Positions 10,301-25,300 of a stretch of DNA of 64,000 nucleotides are shown in pieces. The notes under the pieces were generated by a model that worked only from the letters and a program-made list of their open reading frames with translations, was not told the origin of the DNA and did no database searches. The number at the start of each line of letters is the position of its first letter. Positions within the stretch are counted from its first letter, which is position 1. Made by a program: the position numbers and the translations under genes. The stretch comes from Aurelia coerulea (Eukaryota > Cnidaria > Scyphozoa > Semaeostomeae > Ulmaridae), in contig CM076958.1 of the NCBI GenBank assembly GCA_039566865.1, positions 3,286,001 through 3,350,000 of the forward strand. The letters are read 5' to 3'.

Positions 10301-13300
10301 TCTACTCACGTTACACCCACTTTACTCACGTTACTCACATTACTCACTTTACTCATTCTACTCACGTTACACCCACTTTACTCACGCTACTCACATTACT
10401 CACTTTACTCATTCTACTCACGTTACACCCACTTTACTCACGTTACTCACATTACTCACTTTACTCACTTTACTCACGTTACTCACTTTACTCACGTTAC
10501 TCACATTACTCACTTTACTCACTTTACTCACTTTACTCACGTTACTCACTTTACTCACGTTACTCACATTACTCACTTTACTCACTTTACTCACGTTACT
10601 CACGCTACTCACATTACTCACTTTACTCACTTTACTCACATTACTCACTTTACTCACATTACTCACATTACTCACTTTACTCATTCTACTCATGTTACAC
10701 CCACTTTACTCACGTTACTCACTTTACTCACGTTACTCACATTACTCACGCTACTCATTCTACTCACGTTACACCCACTTTACTCACGTTACACCCACTT
10801 TATTCACGTTACTCACATTACTCACTTTACTCATTCTACTCACGTTACACCCACTTTACTCACGTTACTCACATTACTCACTTTACTCATTCTACTCACG
10901 TTACACCCACTTTACTCACGCTACACCCACTTTACTCACGTTACTCACATTACTCACTTTACTCATTCTACTCACGTTACACCCACTTTACTCACGTTAC
11001 TCACATTACTCACTTTACTCATTCTACTCACGTTACACCCACTTTACTCACGTTACTCACATTACTCACTTTACTCATTCTACTCACGTTACACCCACTT
11101 TACTCACGTTACTCACTTTACTCACTTTACTCATGTTACTCACTTTACTCACTTTACTCACGTTACTCACGTTACTCACGTTACTCATGTTACTCACTTT
11201 ACTCACGTTACTCACTTTACTCACGTTACTCACGTTACTCACGTTACTCACTTTACTCACGTTACTCACGTTACTCACGTTACTCACATTACTCACTTTA
11301 CTCACTTTACTCACGTTACTCACTTTACTCACGTTACTCACATTACTCACTTTACTCATTCTACTCACGTTACACCCACTTTACTCACGTTACTCACATT
11401 ACTCACTTTACTCATTCTACTCACGTTACACCCACTTTACTCACGTTACTCACATTACTCACTTTACTCACTTTACTCACGTTACTCACTTTACTCACGT
11501 TACTCACTTTACTCACGTTACTCACTTTACTCACGTTACTCACATTACTCACTTTACTCACTTTACTCACGTTACTCACTTTACTCACGTTACTCACATT
11601 ACTCACTTTACTCACTTTACTCACGTTACTCACTTTACTCACGTTACTCACATTACTCACTTTACTCACTTTACTCACGTTACTCACTTTACTCACGTTA
11701 CTCACATTACTCACGTTACTCACATTACTCACGTTACTCACTTTACTCACGTTACTCACTTTACTCACGTTACTCACTTTACTCACGTTACTCACATTAC
11801 TCACTTTACTCACTTTACTCACGTTACACTCACTTTACTCACGTTACTTTACTCACGTTACTTACTTTACTCACGTTACTCACATTACTCACGTTACTCA
11901 CATTACTCACGTTACTCACTTTACTCACGTTACTCACTTTACTCACGTTACTCACATTACTCACTTTACTCACTTTACTCACGTTACTCACGTTACTCAC
12001 GTTACTCACATTACTCACTTTACTCACACTACTCACTTTACTCACATTACTCACGTTACTCACATTACTCACTTTACTCATTCTACTCACGTTACACCCA
12101 CTTTACTCACTTTACTCACATTACTCACTTTACTCACATTACTCACGTTACTCACTTTACTCACGTTACTCACATTACTCACTTTACTCACATTACTCAC
12201 TTTACTCACATTACTCACTTTACTCACATTACTCACTTTACTCACATTACTCACTTTACTCACATTACTCACTTTACTCACATTACTCACTTTACTCACT
12301 CTACTCACGTTACACCCACTTTACTCACGTTACACCCACTTTACTCACTTTACTCACATTACTCACTTTACTCACATTACTCACGTTACTCACATTACTC
12401 ACGTTACTCACATTACTCACTTTACTCACTTTACTCACTTTACTCACATTACTCACTTTACTCACATTACTCACTTTACTCATTCTACTCACGTTACACC
12501 CACTTTACTCACGTTACACCCACTTTACTCACGTTACTCACATTACTCACTTTACTCATTCTACTCACGTTACACCCACTTTACTCACGTTACTCACATT
12601 ACTCACTTTACTCATTCTACTCACGTTACACCCACTTTACTCACGTTACTCACATTACTCACTTTACTCATTCTACTCACGTTACACCCACTTTATTCAC
12701 GTTACTCACATTACTCACTTTACTCATTCTACTCACGTTACACCCACTTTACTCACTTTACTCACATTACTCACTTTACTCATTCTACTCACGTTACACC
12801 CACTTTACTCACGTTACACCCACTTTACTCACGTTACTCACATTACTCACTTTACTCATTCTACTCACGTTACACCCACTTTACTCACGTTACTCACATT
12901 ACTCACTTTACTCATTCTACTCACGTTACACCCACTTTACTCACGTTACACCCACTTTATTCACGTTACTCACATTACTCACTTTACTCATTCTACTCAC
13001 GTTACACCCACTTTACTCACGTTACTCACATTACTCACTTTACTCATTCTACTCATGTTACACCCACTTTACTCACGTTACTCACATTACTCACTTTACT
13101 CATTCTACTCACGTTACACCCACTTTACTCACGTTACTCACATTACTCACTTTACTCATTCTACTCACGTTACACCCACTTTACTCACGTTACTCACATT
13201 ACTCACTTTACTCATTCTACTCATGTTACACCCACTTTACTCACGTTACACCCACTTTACTCACGCTACTCACATTACTCACTTTACTCATTCTACTCAC

Positions 13301-16300
13301 GTTACACCCACTTTACTCACGTTACTCACATTACTCACTTTACTCATTCTACTCATGTTACAACCACTTTACTCACGTTACTCACTTTACTCACGTTACT
13401 CACATTACTCACGCTACTCATTCTACTCACGTTACACCCACTTTACTCACGTTACTCACATTACTCACTTTACTCATTCTACTCATGTTACACCCACTTT
13501 ACTCACGTTACTCACTTTACTCACGTTACTCACATTACTCACGCTACTCATTCTACTCACGTTACACCCACTTTACTCACGTTACTCCCACTTTACTCAC
13601 GTTACTCATTCTACTCATGTTACACCCACTTTACTCACGTTACTCACGTTACTCACGTTACTCACATTACTCACTTTACTCATTCTACTCACGTTACACC
13701 CACTTTATTCACGTTACTCACATTACTCACTTTACTCATTCTACTCACGTTACACCAAATTTACTCACGTTACACCAACTTTACTCACGTTACACCCACT
13801 TTACTCACGTTACTCACTTTACTCACGTTACTCACATTACTCACTTTACTCACATTACTCACGTTACTCACTTTACTCACGTTACTCACTTTACTCACGT
13901 TACTCACTTTACTCACGTTACTCACTTTACTCACGTTACTCACATTACTCACTTTACTCACTTTACTCACGTTACTCACTTTACTCACGTTACTCACTTT
14001 ACTCACGTTACTCACATTACTCACTTTACTCATTCTACTCACGTTACACCAACTTTACTCACATTACTCACTTTACTCATTCTACTCACGTTACACCCAC
14101 TTTACTCACGTTACTCACTTTACTCACGTTACTCACTTTACTCACGTTACTCACATTACTCACTTTACTCACGTTACTCACGTTACTCACTTTACTCACG
14201 TTACTCACTTTACTCACGTTACTCACATTACTCACGTTACTCACATTACTCACTTTACTCACTTTACTCACGTTACTCACTTTACTCACGTTACTCACTT
14301 TACTCACGTTACTCACTTTACTCACGTTACTCACGTTACTCACTTTACTCACTTTACTCACGTTACTCACTTTACTCACGTTACTCACTTTACTCACGTT
14401 ACTCACATTACTCACTTTACTCACTTTACTCACGTTACTCACTTTACTCACGTTACTCACTTTACTCACTTTACTCATTCTACTCACGTTACACCCACTT
14501 TACTCACGTTACTCACATTACTCACTTTACTCATTCTACTCACGTTACACCCACTTTATTCACGTTACTCACATTACTCACTTTACTCATTCTACTCACG
14601 TTACACCCACTTTACTCACGTTACTCACATTACTCACTTTACTCACTTTACTCACGTTACTCACGTTACTCACTTTACTCACGTTACTCACTTTACTCAC
14701 GTTACTCACTTTACTCACTTTACTCACGTTACTCACATTACTCACTTTACTCATTCTACTCACGTTACACCAACTTTACTCACGTTACACCCACTTTACT
14801 CACGTTACTCACATTACTCACTTTACTCATTCTACTCACGTTACACCCACTTTACTCACGTTACTCACATTACTCACTTTACTCATTCTACTCACGTTAC
14901 ACCCACTTTATTCACGTTACTCACATTATTCACTTTACTCATTCTACTCACGTTACACCCACTTTACTCACGTTACTCACATTACTCACTTTACTCACTT
15001 TACTCACGTTACTCACTTTACTCACGTTACTCACTTTACTCACGTTACTCACTTTACTCACGTTACTCACATTACTCACTTTACTCACTTTACTCACGTT
15101 ACTCACTTTACTCACGTTACTCACATTACTCACTTTACTCATTCTACTCACGTTACACCCACTTTACTCACGTTACACCCACTTTACTCACGTTACTCAC
15201 TTTACTCACGTTACTCACATTACTCACTTTACTCACGTTACTCACGTTACTCACTTTACTCACGTTACTCACATTACTCACTTTACTCACTCTACTCACG
15301 TTACACCCACTTTACTCACGTTACTCACATTACTCACTTTACTCATTCTACTCACGTTACACCCACTTTATTCACGTTACTCACATTACTCACTTTACTC
15401 ATTCTACTCACGTTACACCCACTTTACTCACGTTACTCACATTACTCACTTTACTCATTCTACTCACGTTACACCCACTTTACTCACGTTACTCACATTA
15501 CTCACTTTACTCATTCTACTCACGTTACACCCACTTTATTCACGTTACTCACATTACTCACTTTACTCATTCTACTCACGTTACACCCACTTTACTCACG
15601 TTACACCCACTTTATTCACGTTACACCCACTTTACTCACGTTACTCACATTACTCACGGTACTCACATTACTCACTTTACTCACTTTACTCACTTTACTC
15701 ACTTTACTCACGTTACTCACATTACTCACTTTACTCACTTTACTCACGTTACTCACTTTACTCACGTTACTCACATTACTCACTTTACTCACTTTACTCA
15801 CTTTACTCACATTACTCACTTTACTCACATTACTCACTTTACTCATTCTACTCACGTTACACCCACTTTACTCACGTTACACCCACTTTACTCACGTTAC
15901 TCACATTACTCACTTTACTCATTCTACTCACGTTACACCCACTTTACTCACGTTACTCACATTACTCACTTTACTCATTCTACTCACGTTACACCCACTT
16001 TACTCACGTTACTCACATTACTCACTTTACTCATTCTACTCACGTTACACCCACTTTATTCACGTTACTCACATTACTCACTTTACTCATTCTACTCACG
16101 TTACACCCACTTTACTCACTTTACTCACATTACTCACTTTACTCATTCTACTCACGTTACACCCACTTTACTCACGTTACACCCACTTTACTCACGTTAC
16201 TCACATTACTCACTTTACTCATTCTACTCACGTTACACCCACTTTACTCACGTTACTCACATTACTCACTTTACTCATTCTACTCACGTTACACCCACTT

Positions 16301-19300
16301 TACTCACGTTACACCCACTTTATTCACGTTACTCACATTACTCACTTTACTCATTCTACTCACGTTACACCCACTTTACTCACGTTACTCACATTACTCA
16401 CTTTACTCATTCTACTCATGTTACACCCACTTTACTCACGTTACTCACATTACTCACTTTACTCATTCTACTCACGCTACACCCACTTTACTCACGTTAC
16501 ACCCACTTTACTCACGTTACTCACTTTACTCACGTTACTCACATTACTCACTTTACTCATTCTACTCACGTTACACCAACTTTACTCACGTTACACCCAC
16601 TTTACTCACGTTACTCACATTACTCACTTTACTCATTCTACTCACGTTACACCCACTTTACTCACGTTACTCACATTACTCACTTTACTCATTCTACTCA
16701 CGTTACACCCACTTTACTCACGTTACTCACATTACTCACTTTACTCATTCTACTCACGTTACACCCACTTTATTCACGTTACTCACATTATTCACTTTAC
16801 TCATTCTACTCACGTTACACCCACTTTACTCACGTTACTCACATTACTCACTTTACTCATTCTACTCACGTTACACCCACTTTACTCACGTTACTCACAT
16901 TACTCACTTTACTCATTCTACTCACGTTACACCCACTTTACTCACGTTACTCACATTACTCACTTTACTCATTCTACTCACGTTACACCCACTATACTCA
17001 CGTTACACCCACTTTACTCACGTTACTCACATTACTCACTTTACTCATTCTACTCACGTTACACCCACTTTACTCACGTTACTCACATTACTCACTTTAC
17101 TCATTCTACTCACGTTACACCCACTTTACTCACGTTACACCCACTTTATTCACGTTACTCACATTACTCACTTTACTCATTCTACTCACGTTACACCCAC
17201 TTTACTCACGTTACTCACATTACTCACTTTACTCATTCTACTCATGTTACACCCACTTTACTCACGTTACTCACATTACTCACTTTACTCATTCTACTCA
17301 CGTTACACCCACTTTACTCACGTTACACCCACTTTACTCACGTTACTCACTTTACTCACGTTACTCACATTACTCACTTTACTCATTCTACTCACGTTAC
17401 ACCAACTTTACTCACGTTACACCCACTTTACTCACGTTACTCACATTACTCACTTTACTCATTCTACTCACGTTACACCCACTTTACTCACGTTACTCAC
17501 ATTACTCACTTTACTCATTCTACTCACGTTACACCCACTTTACTCACGTTACTCACATTACTCACTTTACTCATTCTACTCACGTTACACCCACTTTATT
17601 CACGTTACTCACATTATTCACTTTACTCATTCTACTCACGTTACACCCACTTTACTCACGTTACTCACATTACTCACTTTACTCACTTTACTCACGTTAC
17701 CCACTTTACTCACGTTACTCACTTTACTCACGTTACTCACTTTACTCACGTTACTCACATTACTCACTTTACTCACTTTACTCACGTTACTCACTTTACT
17801 CACGTTACTCACATTACTCACTTTACTCACTTTACTCACGTTACTCACTTTACTCACGTTACTCACTTTACTCACGTTACTCACTTTACTCACGTTACTC
17901 ACATTACTCACTTTACTCACTTTACTCACGTTACTCACTTTACTCACGTTACTCACATTACTCACTTTACTCACTTTACTCACGTTACTCACTTTACTCA
18001 CGTTACTCACATTACTCACTTTACTCATTCTACTCACGTTACACCCACTTTATTCACGTTACTCACATTACTCACTTTACTCATTCTACTCACGTTACAC
18101 CCACTTTACTCACGTTACTCACATTACTCACTTTACTCATTCTACTCACGTTACACCCACTTTACTCACGTTACTCACATTACTCACTTTACTCATTCTA
18201 CTCACGTTACACCCACTTTATTCACGTTACTCACATTACTCACTTTACTCATTCTACTCACGTTACACCCACTTTACTCACGTTACACCCACTTTATTCA
18301 CGTTACACCCACTTTACTCACGTTACTCACATTACTCACGGTACTCACATTACTCACTTTACTCACTTTACTCACTTTACTCACTTTACTCACGTTACTC
18401 ACATTACTCACTTTACTCACATTACTCACTTTACTCACATTACTCACGTTACTCACATTACTCACTTTACTCACTTTACTCACTTTACTCACATTACTCA
18501 CTTTACTCACATTACTCACTTTACTCATTCTACTCACGTTACACCCACTTTACTCACGTTACACCCACTTTACTCACGTTACTCACATTACTCACTTTAC
18601 TCATTCTACTCACGTTACACCCACTTTACTCACGTTACTCACATTACTCACTTTACTCATTCTACTCACGTTACACCCACTTTACTCACGTTACTCACAT
18701 TACTCACTTTACTCATTCTACTCACGTTACACCCACTTTATTCACGTTACTCACATTACTCACTTTACTCATTCTACTCACGTTACACCCACTTTACTCA
18801 CTTTACTCACATTACTCACTTTACTCATTCTACTCACGTTACACCCACTTTACTCACGTTACACCCACTTTACTCACGTTACTCACATTACTCACTTTAC
18901 TCATTCTACTCACGTTACACCCACTTTACTCACGTTACTCACATTACTCACTTTACTCATTCTACTCACGTTACACCCACTTTACTCACGTTACACCCAC
19001 TTTATTCACGTTACTCACATTACTCACTTTACTCATTCTACTCACGTTACACCCACTTTACTCACGTTACTCACATTACTCACTTTACTCATTCTACTCA
19101 TGTTACACCCACTTTACTCACGTTACTCACATTACTCACTTTACTCATTCTACTCACGTTACACCCACTTTACTCACGTTACTCACATTACTCACTTTAC
19201 TCATTCTACTCACGTTACACCCACTTTACTCACGTTACTCACATTACTCACTTTACTCATTCTACTCATGTTACACCCACTTTACTCACGTTACACCCAC

Positions 19301-22300
19301 TTTACTCACGCTACTCACATTACTCACTTTACTCATTCTACTCACGTTACACCCACTTTACTCACGTTACTCACATTACTCACTTTACTCATTCTACTCA
19401 TGTTACACCCACTTTACTCACGTTACTCACTTTACTCACGTTACTCACATTACTCACGTTACTCACTTTACTCACGTTACACTCACTTTACTCACGTTAC
19501 TCACATTACTCACTTTACTCATTCTACTCATGTTACACCCACTTTACTCACGTTACTCACTTTACTCACGTTACTCACATTACTCACGCTACTCATTCTA
19601 CTCACGTTACACCCACTTTACTCACGTTACTCCCACTTTACTCACGTTACTCATTCTACTCATGTTACACCCACTTTACTCACGTTACTCACTTTACTCA
19701 CGTTACTCACATTACTCACTTTACTCATTCTACTCACGTTACACCCACTTTATTCACGTTACTCACATTACTCACTTTACTCATTCTACTCACGTTACAC
19801 CAAATTTACTCACGTTACACCAACTTTACTCACGTTACATCCACTTTACTCACGTTACTCACTTTACTCATTCTACTCACGTTACACCCACTTTACTCAC
19901 GTTACTCACATTACTCACTTTACTCATGTTACTCACGTTACTCACTTTACTCACGTTACTCACTTTACTCACGTTACTCACTTTACTCACGTTACTCACA
20001 TTACTCACTTTACTCACTTTACTCACGTTACTCACTTTACTCACGTTACTCACTTTACTCACGTTACTCACATTACTCACGTTACTCACATTACTCACTT
20101 TACTCACTTTACTCACGTTACTCACTTTACTCACGTTACTCACTTTACTCACGTTACTCACTTTACTCACGTTACTCACATTACTCACTTTACTCACTTT
20201 ACTCACGTTACTCACTTTACTCACGTTACTCACTTTACTCACGTTACTCACATTACTCACTTTACTCACTTTACTCACGTTACACTCACTTTACTCACGT
20301 TACACCCACTTTACTCACTTTACTCATTCTACTCACGTTACACCCACTTTACTCACGTTACTCACATTACTCACTTTACTCATTCTACTCACGTTACACC
20401 CACTTTATTCACGTTACTCACATTACTCACCTTACTCATTCTACTCACGTTACACCCACTTTACTCACGTTACTCACATTACTCACTTTACTCACTTTAC
20501 TCACGTTACTCACTTTACTCACGTTACTCACTTTACTCACGTTACTCACTTTACTCACGTTACTCACATTACTCACTTTACTCACTTTACTCACGTTACT
20601 CACGTTACTCACATTACTCACTTTACTCACGTTACTCACTTTACTCACTTTACTCATTCTACTCACGTTACACCCACTTTACTCACGTTACTCACATTAC
20701 TCACTTTACTCATTCTACTCACGTTACACCCACTTTATTCACGTTACTCACATTACTCACTTTACTCATTCTACTCACGTTACACCCACTTTACTCACGT
20801 TACTCACATTACTCACTTTACTCATTCTACTCACGTTACACCCACTTTACTCACGTTACACCCACTTTACTCACGTTACTCACTTTACTCACGTTACTCA
20901 CATTACTCACTTTACTCACTTTACTCACGTTACTCACATTACTCACGTTACTCACATTACTCACTTTACTCATTCTACTCACGTTACACCCACTTTACTC
21001 ACGTTACACCCACTTTACTCACGTTACTCACTTTACTCACGTTACTCACATTACTCACTTTACTCATTCTACTCACGTTACACCCACTTTACTCACGTTA
21101 CTCACATTACTCCCTTTACTCATTCTACTCACGTTACACCCACTTTACTCACGTTACTCACATTACTCACTTTACTCATTCTACTCACGTTACACCCACT
21201 TTATTCACGTTACTCACATTACTCACTTTACTCATTCTACTCACGTTACACCCACTTTACTCACGTTACTCACATTACTCACTTTACTCATTCTACTCAC
21301 GTTACACCCACTTTACTCACGTTACTCACATTACTCACTTTACTCATTCTACTCACGTTACACCCACTTTATTCACGTTACTCACATTACTCACTTTACT
21401 CATTCTACTCACGTTACACCCACTTTACTCACGTTACACCCACTTTATTCACGTTACACCCACTTTACTCACGTTACTCACATTACTCACGCTACTCACA
21501 TTACTCACTTTACTCATTCTACTCACGTTACACCCACTTTACTCACGTTACACCCACTTTACTCACGTTACTCACATTACTCACTTTACTCATTCTACTC
21601 ACGTTACACCCACTTTACTCACGCTACTCACATTACTCACTTTACTCATTCTACTCACGTTACACCCACTTTACTCACGTTACTCACATTACTCACTTTA
21701 CTCATTCTACTCACGTTACACCCACTTTACTCACGTTACCCACATTACTCACTTTACTCATTCTACTCATGTTACACCCACTTTACTCACGTTACTCACT
21801 TTACTCACTTTACTCACATTACTCACTTTACTCACTTTACTCACGTTACACCCACTTTACTCACGCTACTCACATTACTCACTTTACTCATTCTACTCAC
21901 GTTACACCCACTTTACTCACGTTACTCACATTACTCACTTTACTCATTCTACTCATGTTACACCCACTTTATTCACGCTACTCACATTACTCACTTTACT
22001 CACGTTACTCACGTTACTCACGTTACTCACGTTACTCACATTACTCACGTTACTCACTTTACTCACGTTACACCCACTTTACTCACGTTACTCCCACTTT
22101 ACTCACGTTACTCATTCTACTCATGTTACACCCACTTTACTCACGTTACTCACTTTACTCACGCTACTCACATTACTCACTTTACTCATTCTACTCACGT
22201 TACACCCACTTTACTCACGTTACTCACATTACTCACTTTACTCACTTTACTCATGTTACTCACTTTACTCACGTTACTCACTTTACTCACGTTACTCACT

Positions 22301-25300
22301 TTACTCACGTTACTCACGTTACTCACGTTACTCACTTTACTCACGTTACTCACTTTACTCACGTTACTCACTTTACTCACGTTACTCACATTACTCACTT
22401 TACTCATTCTACTCACGTTACACCCACTTTACTCACGCTACTCACATTACTCACTTTACTCACTTTACTCACTTTACTCACATTACTCACGTTACTCACA
22501 TTACTCACGGTACTCACATTACTCACTTTACTCACTTTACTCACTTTACTCACATTACTCACGTTACTCACATTACTCACTTTACTCATTCTACTCACGT
22601 TACACCCACTTTACTCACGTTACACCCACTTTATTCACGTTACACCCACTTTACTCACGTTACTCACATTACTCACGTTACTCACATTACTCACTTTACT
22701 CACTTTACTCACTTTACTCACTTTACTCACGTTACTCACATTACTCACTTTACTCATTCTACTCACGTTACACCCACTTTACTCACGTTACTCCCACTTT
22801 ACTCACGTTACTCATTCTACTCATGTTACACCCACTTTACTCACGTTACTCACTTTACTCACGCTACTCACATTACTCACTTTACTCATTCTACTCACGT
22901 TACACTCACTTTACTCACGTTACTCACATTACTCACTTTACTCACTTTACTCACGTTACTCACTTTACTCACGTTACTCACTTTACTCACGTTACTCACT
23001 TTACTCACGTTACTCACGTTACTCACGTTACTCACTTTACTCACGTTACTCACTTTACTCACGTTACTCACTTTACTCACGTTACTCACATTACTCACTT
23101 TACTCATTCTACTCACGTTACACCCACTTTACTCACGCTACTCACATTACTCACTTTACTCATTCTACTCACGTTACTCACTTTACTCACGTTACTCACA
23201 TTACTCACGTTACTCACATTACTCACTTTACTCACTTTACTCACGTTACTCACATTACTCACGTTACTCACATTACTCACTTTACTCATTCTACTCACGT
23301 TACACCCACTTTACTCACGTTACACCCACTTTATTCACGTTACACCCACTTTACTCACGTTACTCACATTACTCACGCTACTCACATTACTCACTTTACT
23401 CATTCTACTCACGTTACACCCACTTTACTCACGTTACACCCACTTTACTCACGTTACTCACATTACTCACTTTACTCATTCTACTCACGTTACACCCACT
23501 TTACTCACGTTACACCCACTTTACTCACGTTACTCACATTACTCACTTTACTCATTCTACTCACGTTACACCAACTTTACTCACGTTACACCCACTTTAC
23601 TCACGTTACTCACATTACTCACTTTACTCATTCTACTCACGTTACACCCACTTTACTCACGTTACTCACATTACTCACTTTACTCATTCTACTCACGTTA
23701 CACCCACTTTATTCACGTTACTCACATTACTCACTTTACTCATTCTACTCACGTTACACCCACTTTACTCACGTTACACCCACTTTATTCACGTTACACC
23801 CACTTTACTCACGTTACTCACATTACTCACGCTACTCACATTACTCACTTTACTCATTCTACTCACGTTACACCCACTTTACTCACGTTACACCCACTTT
23901 ACTCACGTTACTCACATTACTCACTTTACTCATTCTACTCACGTTACACCCACTTTACTCACGTTACACCCACTTTATTCACGTTACTCACATTACTCAC
24001 TTTACTCATTCTACTCACGTTACACCCACTTTACTCACGTTACACCCACTTTATTCACGTTACACCCACTTTACTCACGTTACTCACATTACACACGCTA
24101 CTCACATTACTCACTTTACTCATTCTACTCACGTTACACCCACTTTACTCACGTTACACCCACTTTACTCACGTTACTCACATTACTCACGTTACTCACA
24201 TTACTCACTTTACTCTACTCACGTTACACCCACTTTTCACGTTACTCACGTTACACCCACTTTACTCACGTTACACCAACTTTACTCACGTTACACCCAC
24301 TTTACTCACTTTACACCCACTTTACTCACGTTACACCCACTTTACTCACGTTACACCCACTTTACTCACGCTACTCACATTACTCACTTTACTCATTCTA
24401 CTCACGTTACACCCACTTTATTCACGTTACACCCACTTTACTCACTTTACTCACATTACTCACTTTACTCATTCTACTCACGTTACACCCACTTTACTCA
24501 CGCTACTCACATTACTCACTTTACTCATTCTACTCATGTTACACCCACTTTACTCACGTTACACCCACTTTACTCACGTTACTCACATTACTCACTTTAC
24601 TCATTCTACTCATGTTACACCCACTTTACTCACTTTACACCCACTTTACTCACGCTACTCACATTACTCACTTTACTCATTCTACTCACGTTACACCCAC
24701 TTTATTCACGTTACACCCACTTTACTCACTTTACTCACATTACTCACTTTACTCATTCTACTCACGTTACACCCACTTTACTCACGCTACTCACATTACT
24801 CACTTTACTCATTCTACTCACGTTACACCCACTTTATTCACGTTACTCACATTACTCACTTTACTCATTCTACTCACGTTACACCCACTTTACTCACGTT
24901 ACTCACATTACTCACTTTACTCATTCTACTCACGTTACACCCACTTTACTCACGTTACTCACATTACTCACTTTACTCATTCTACTCACGTTACACCCAC
25001 TTTACTCACGCTACTCACATTACTCACTTTACTCATTCTACTCATGTTACACCCACTTTACTCACGTTACACCCACTTTACTCACGCTACTCACATTACT
25101 CACTTTACTCATTCTACTCACGTTACACCCACTTTATTCACGTTACACCCACTTTACTCACTTTACTCACATTACTCACTTTACTCATTCTACTCACGTT
25201 ACACCCACTTTACTCACGCTACTCACATTACTCACTTTACTCATTCTACTCACGTTACACCCACTTTATTCACGTTACTCACATTACTCACTTTACTCAT

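Noticed and set aside
10418..23298. Many minus-strand ORFs of 61-133 codons (VSNVSKVSK peptides)
   Set aside because: The same array read in reverse in its only stop-free frame. They end wherever the 11-bp unit shifts phase.
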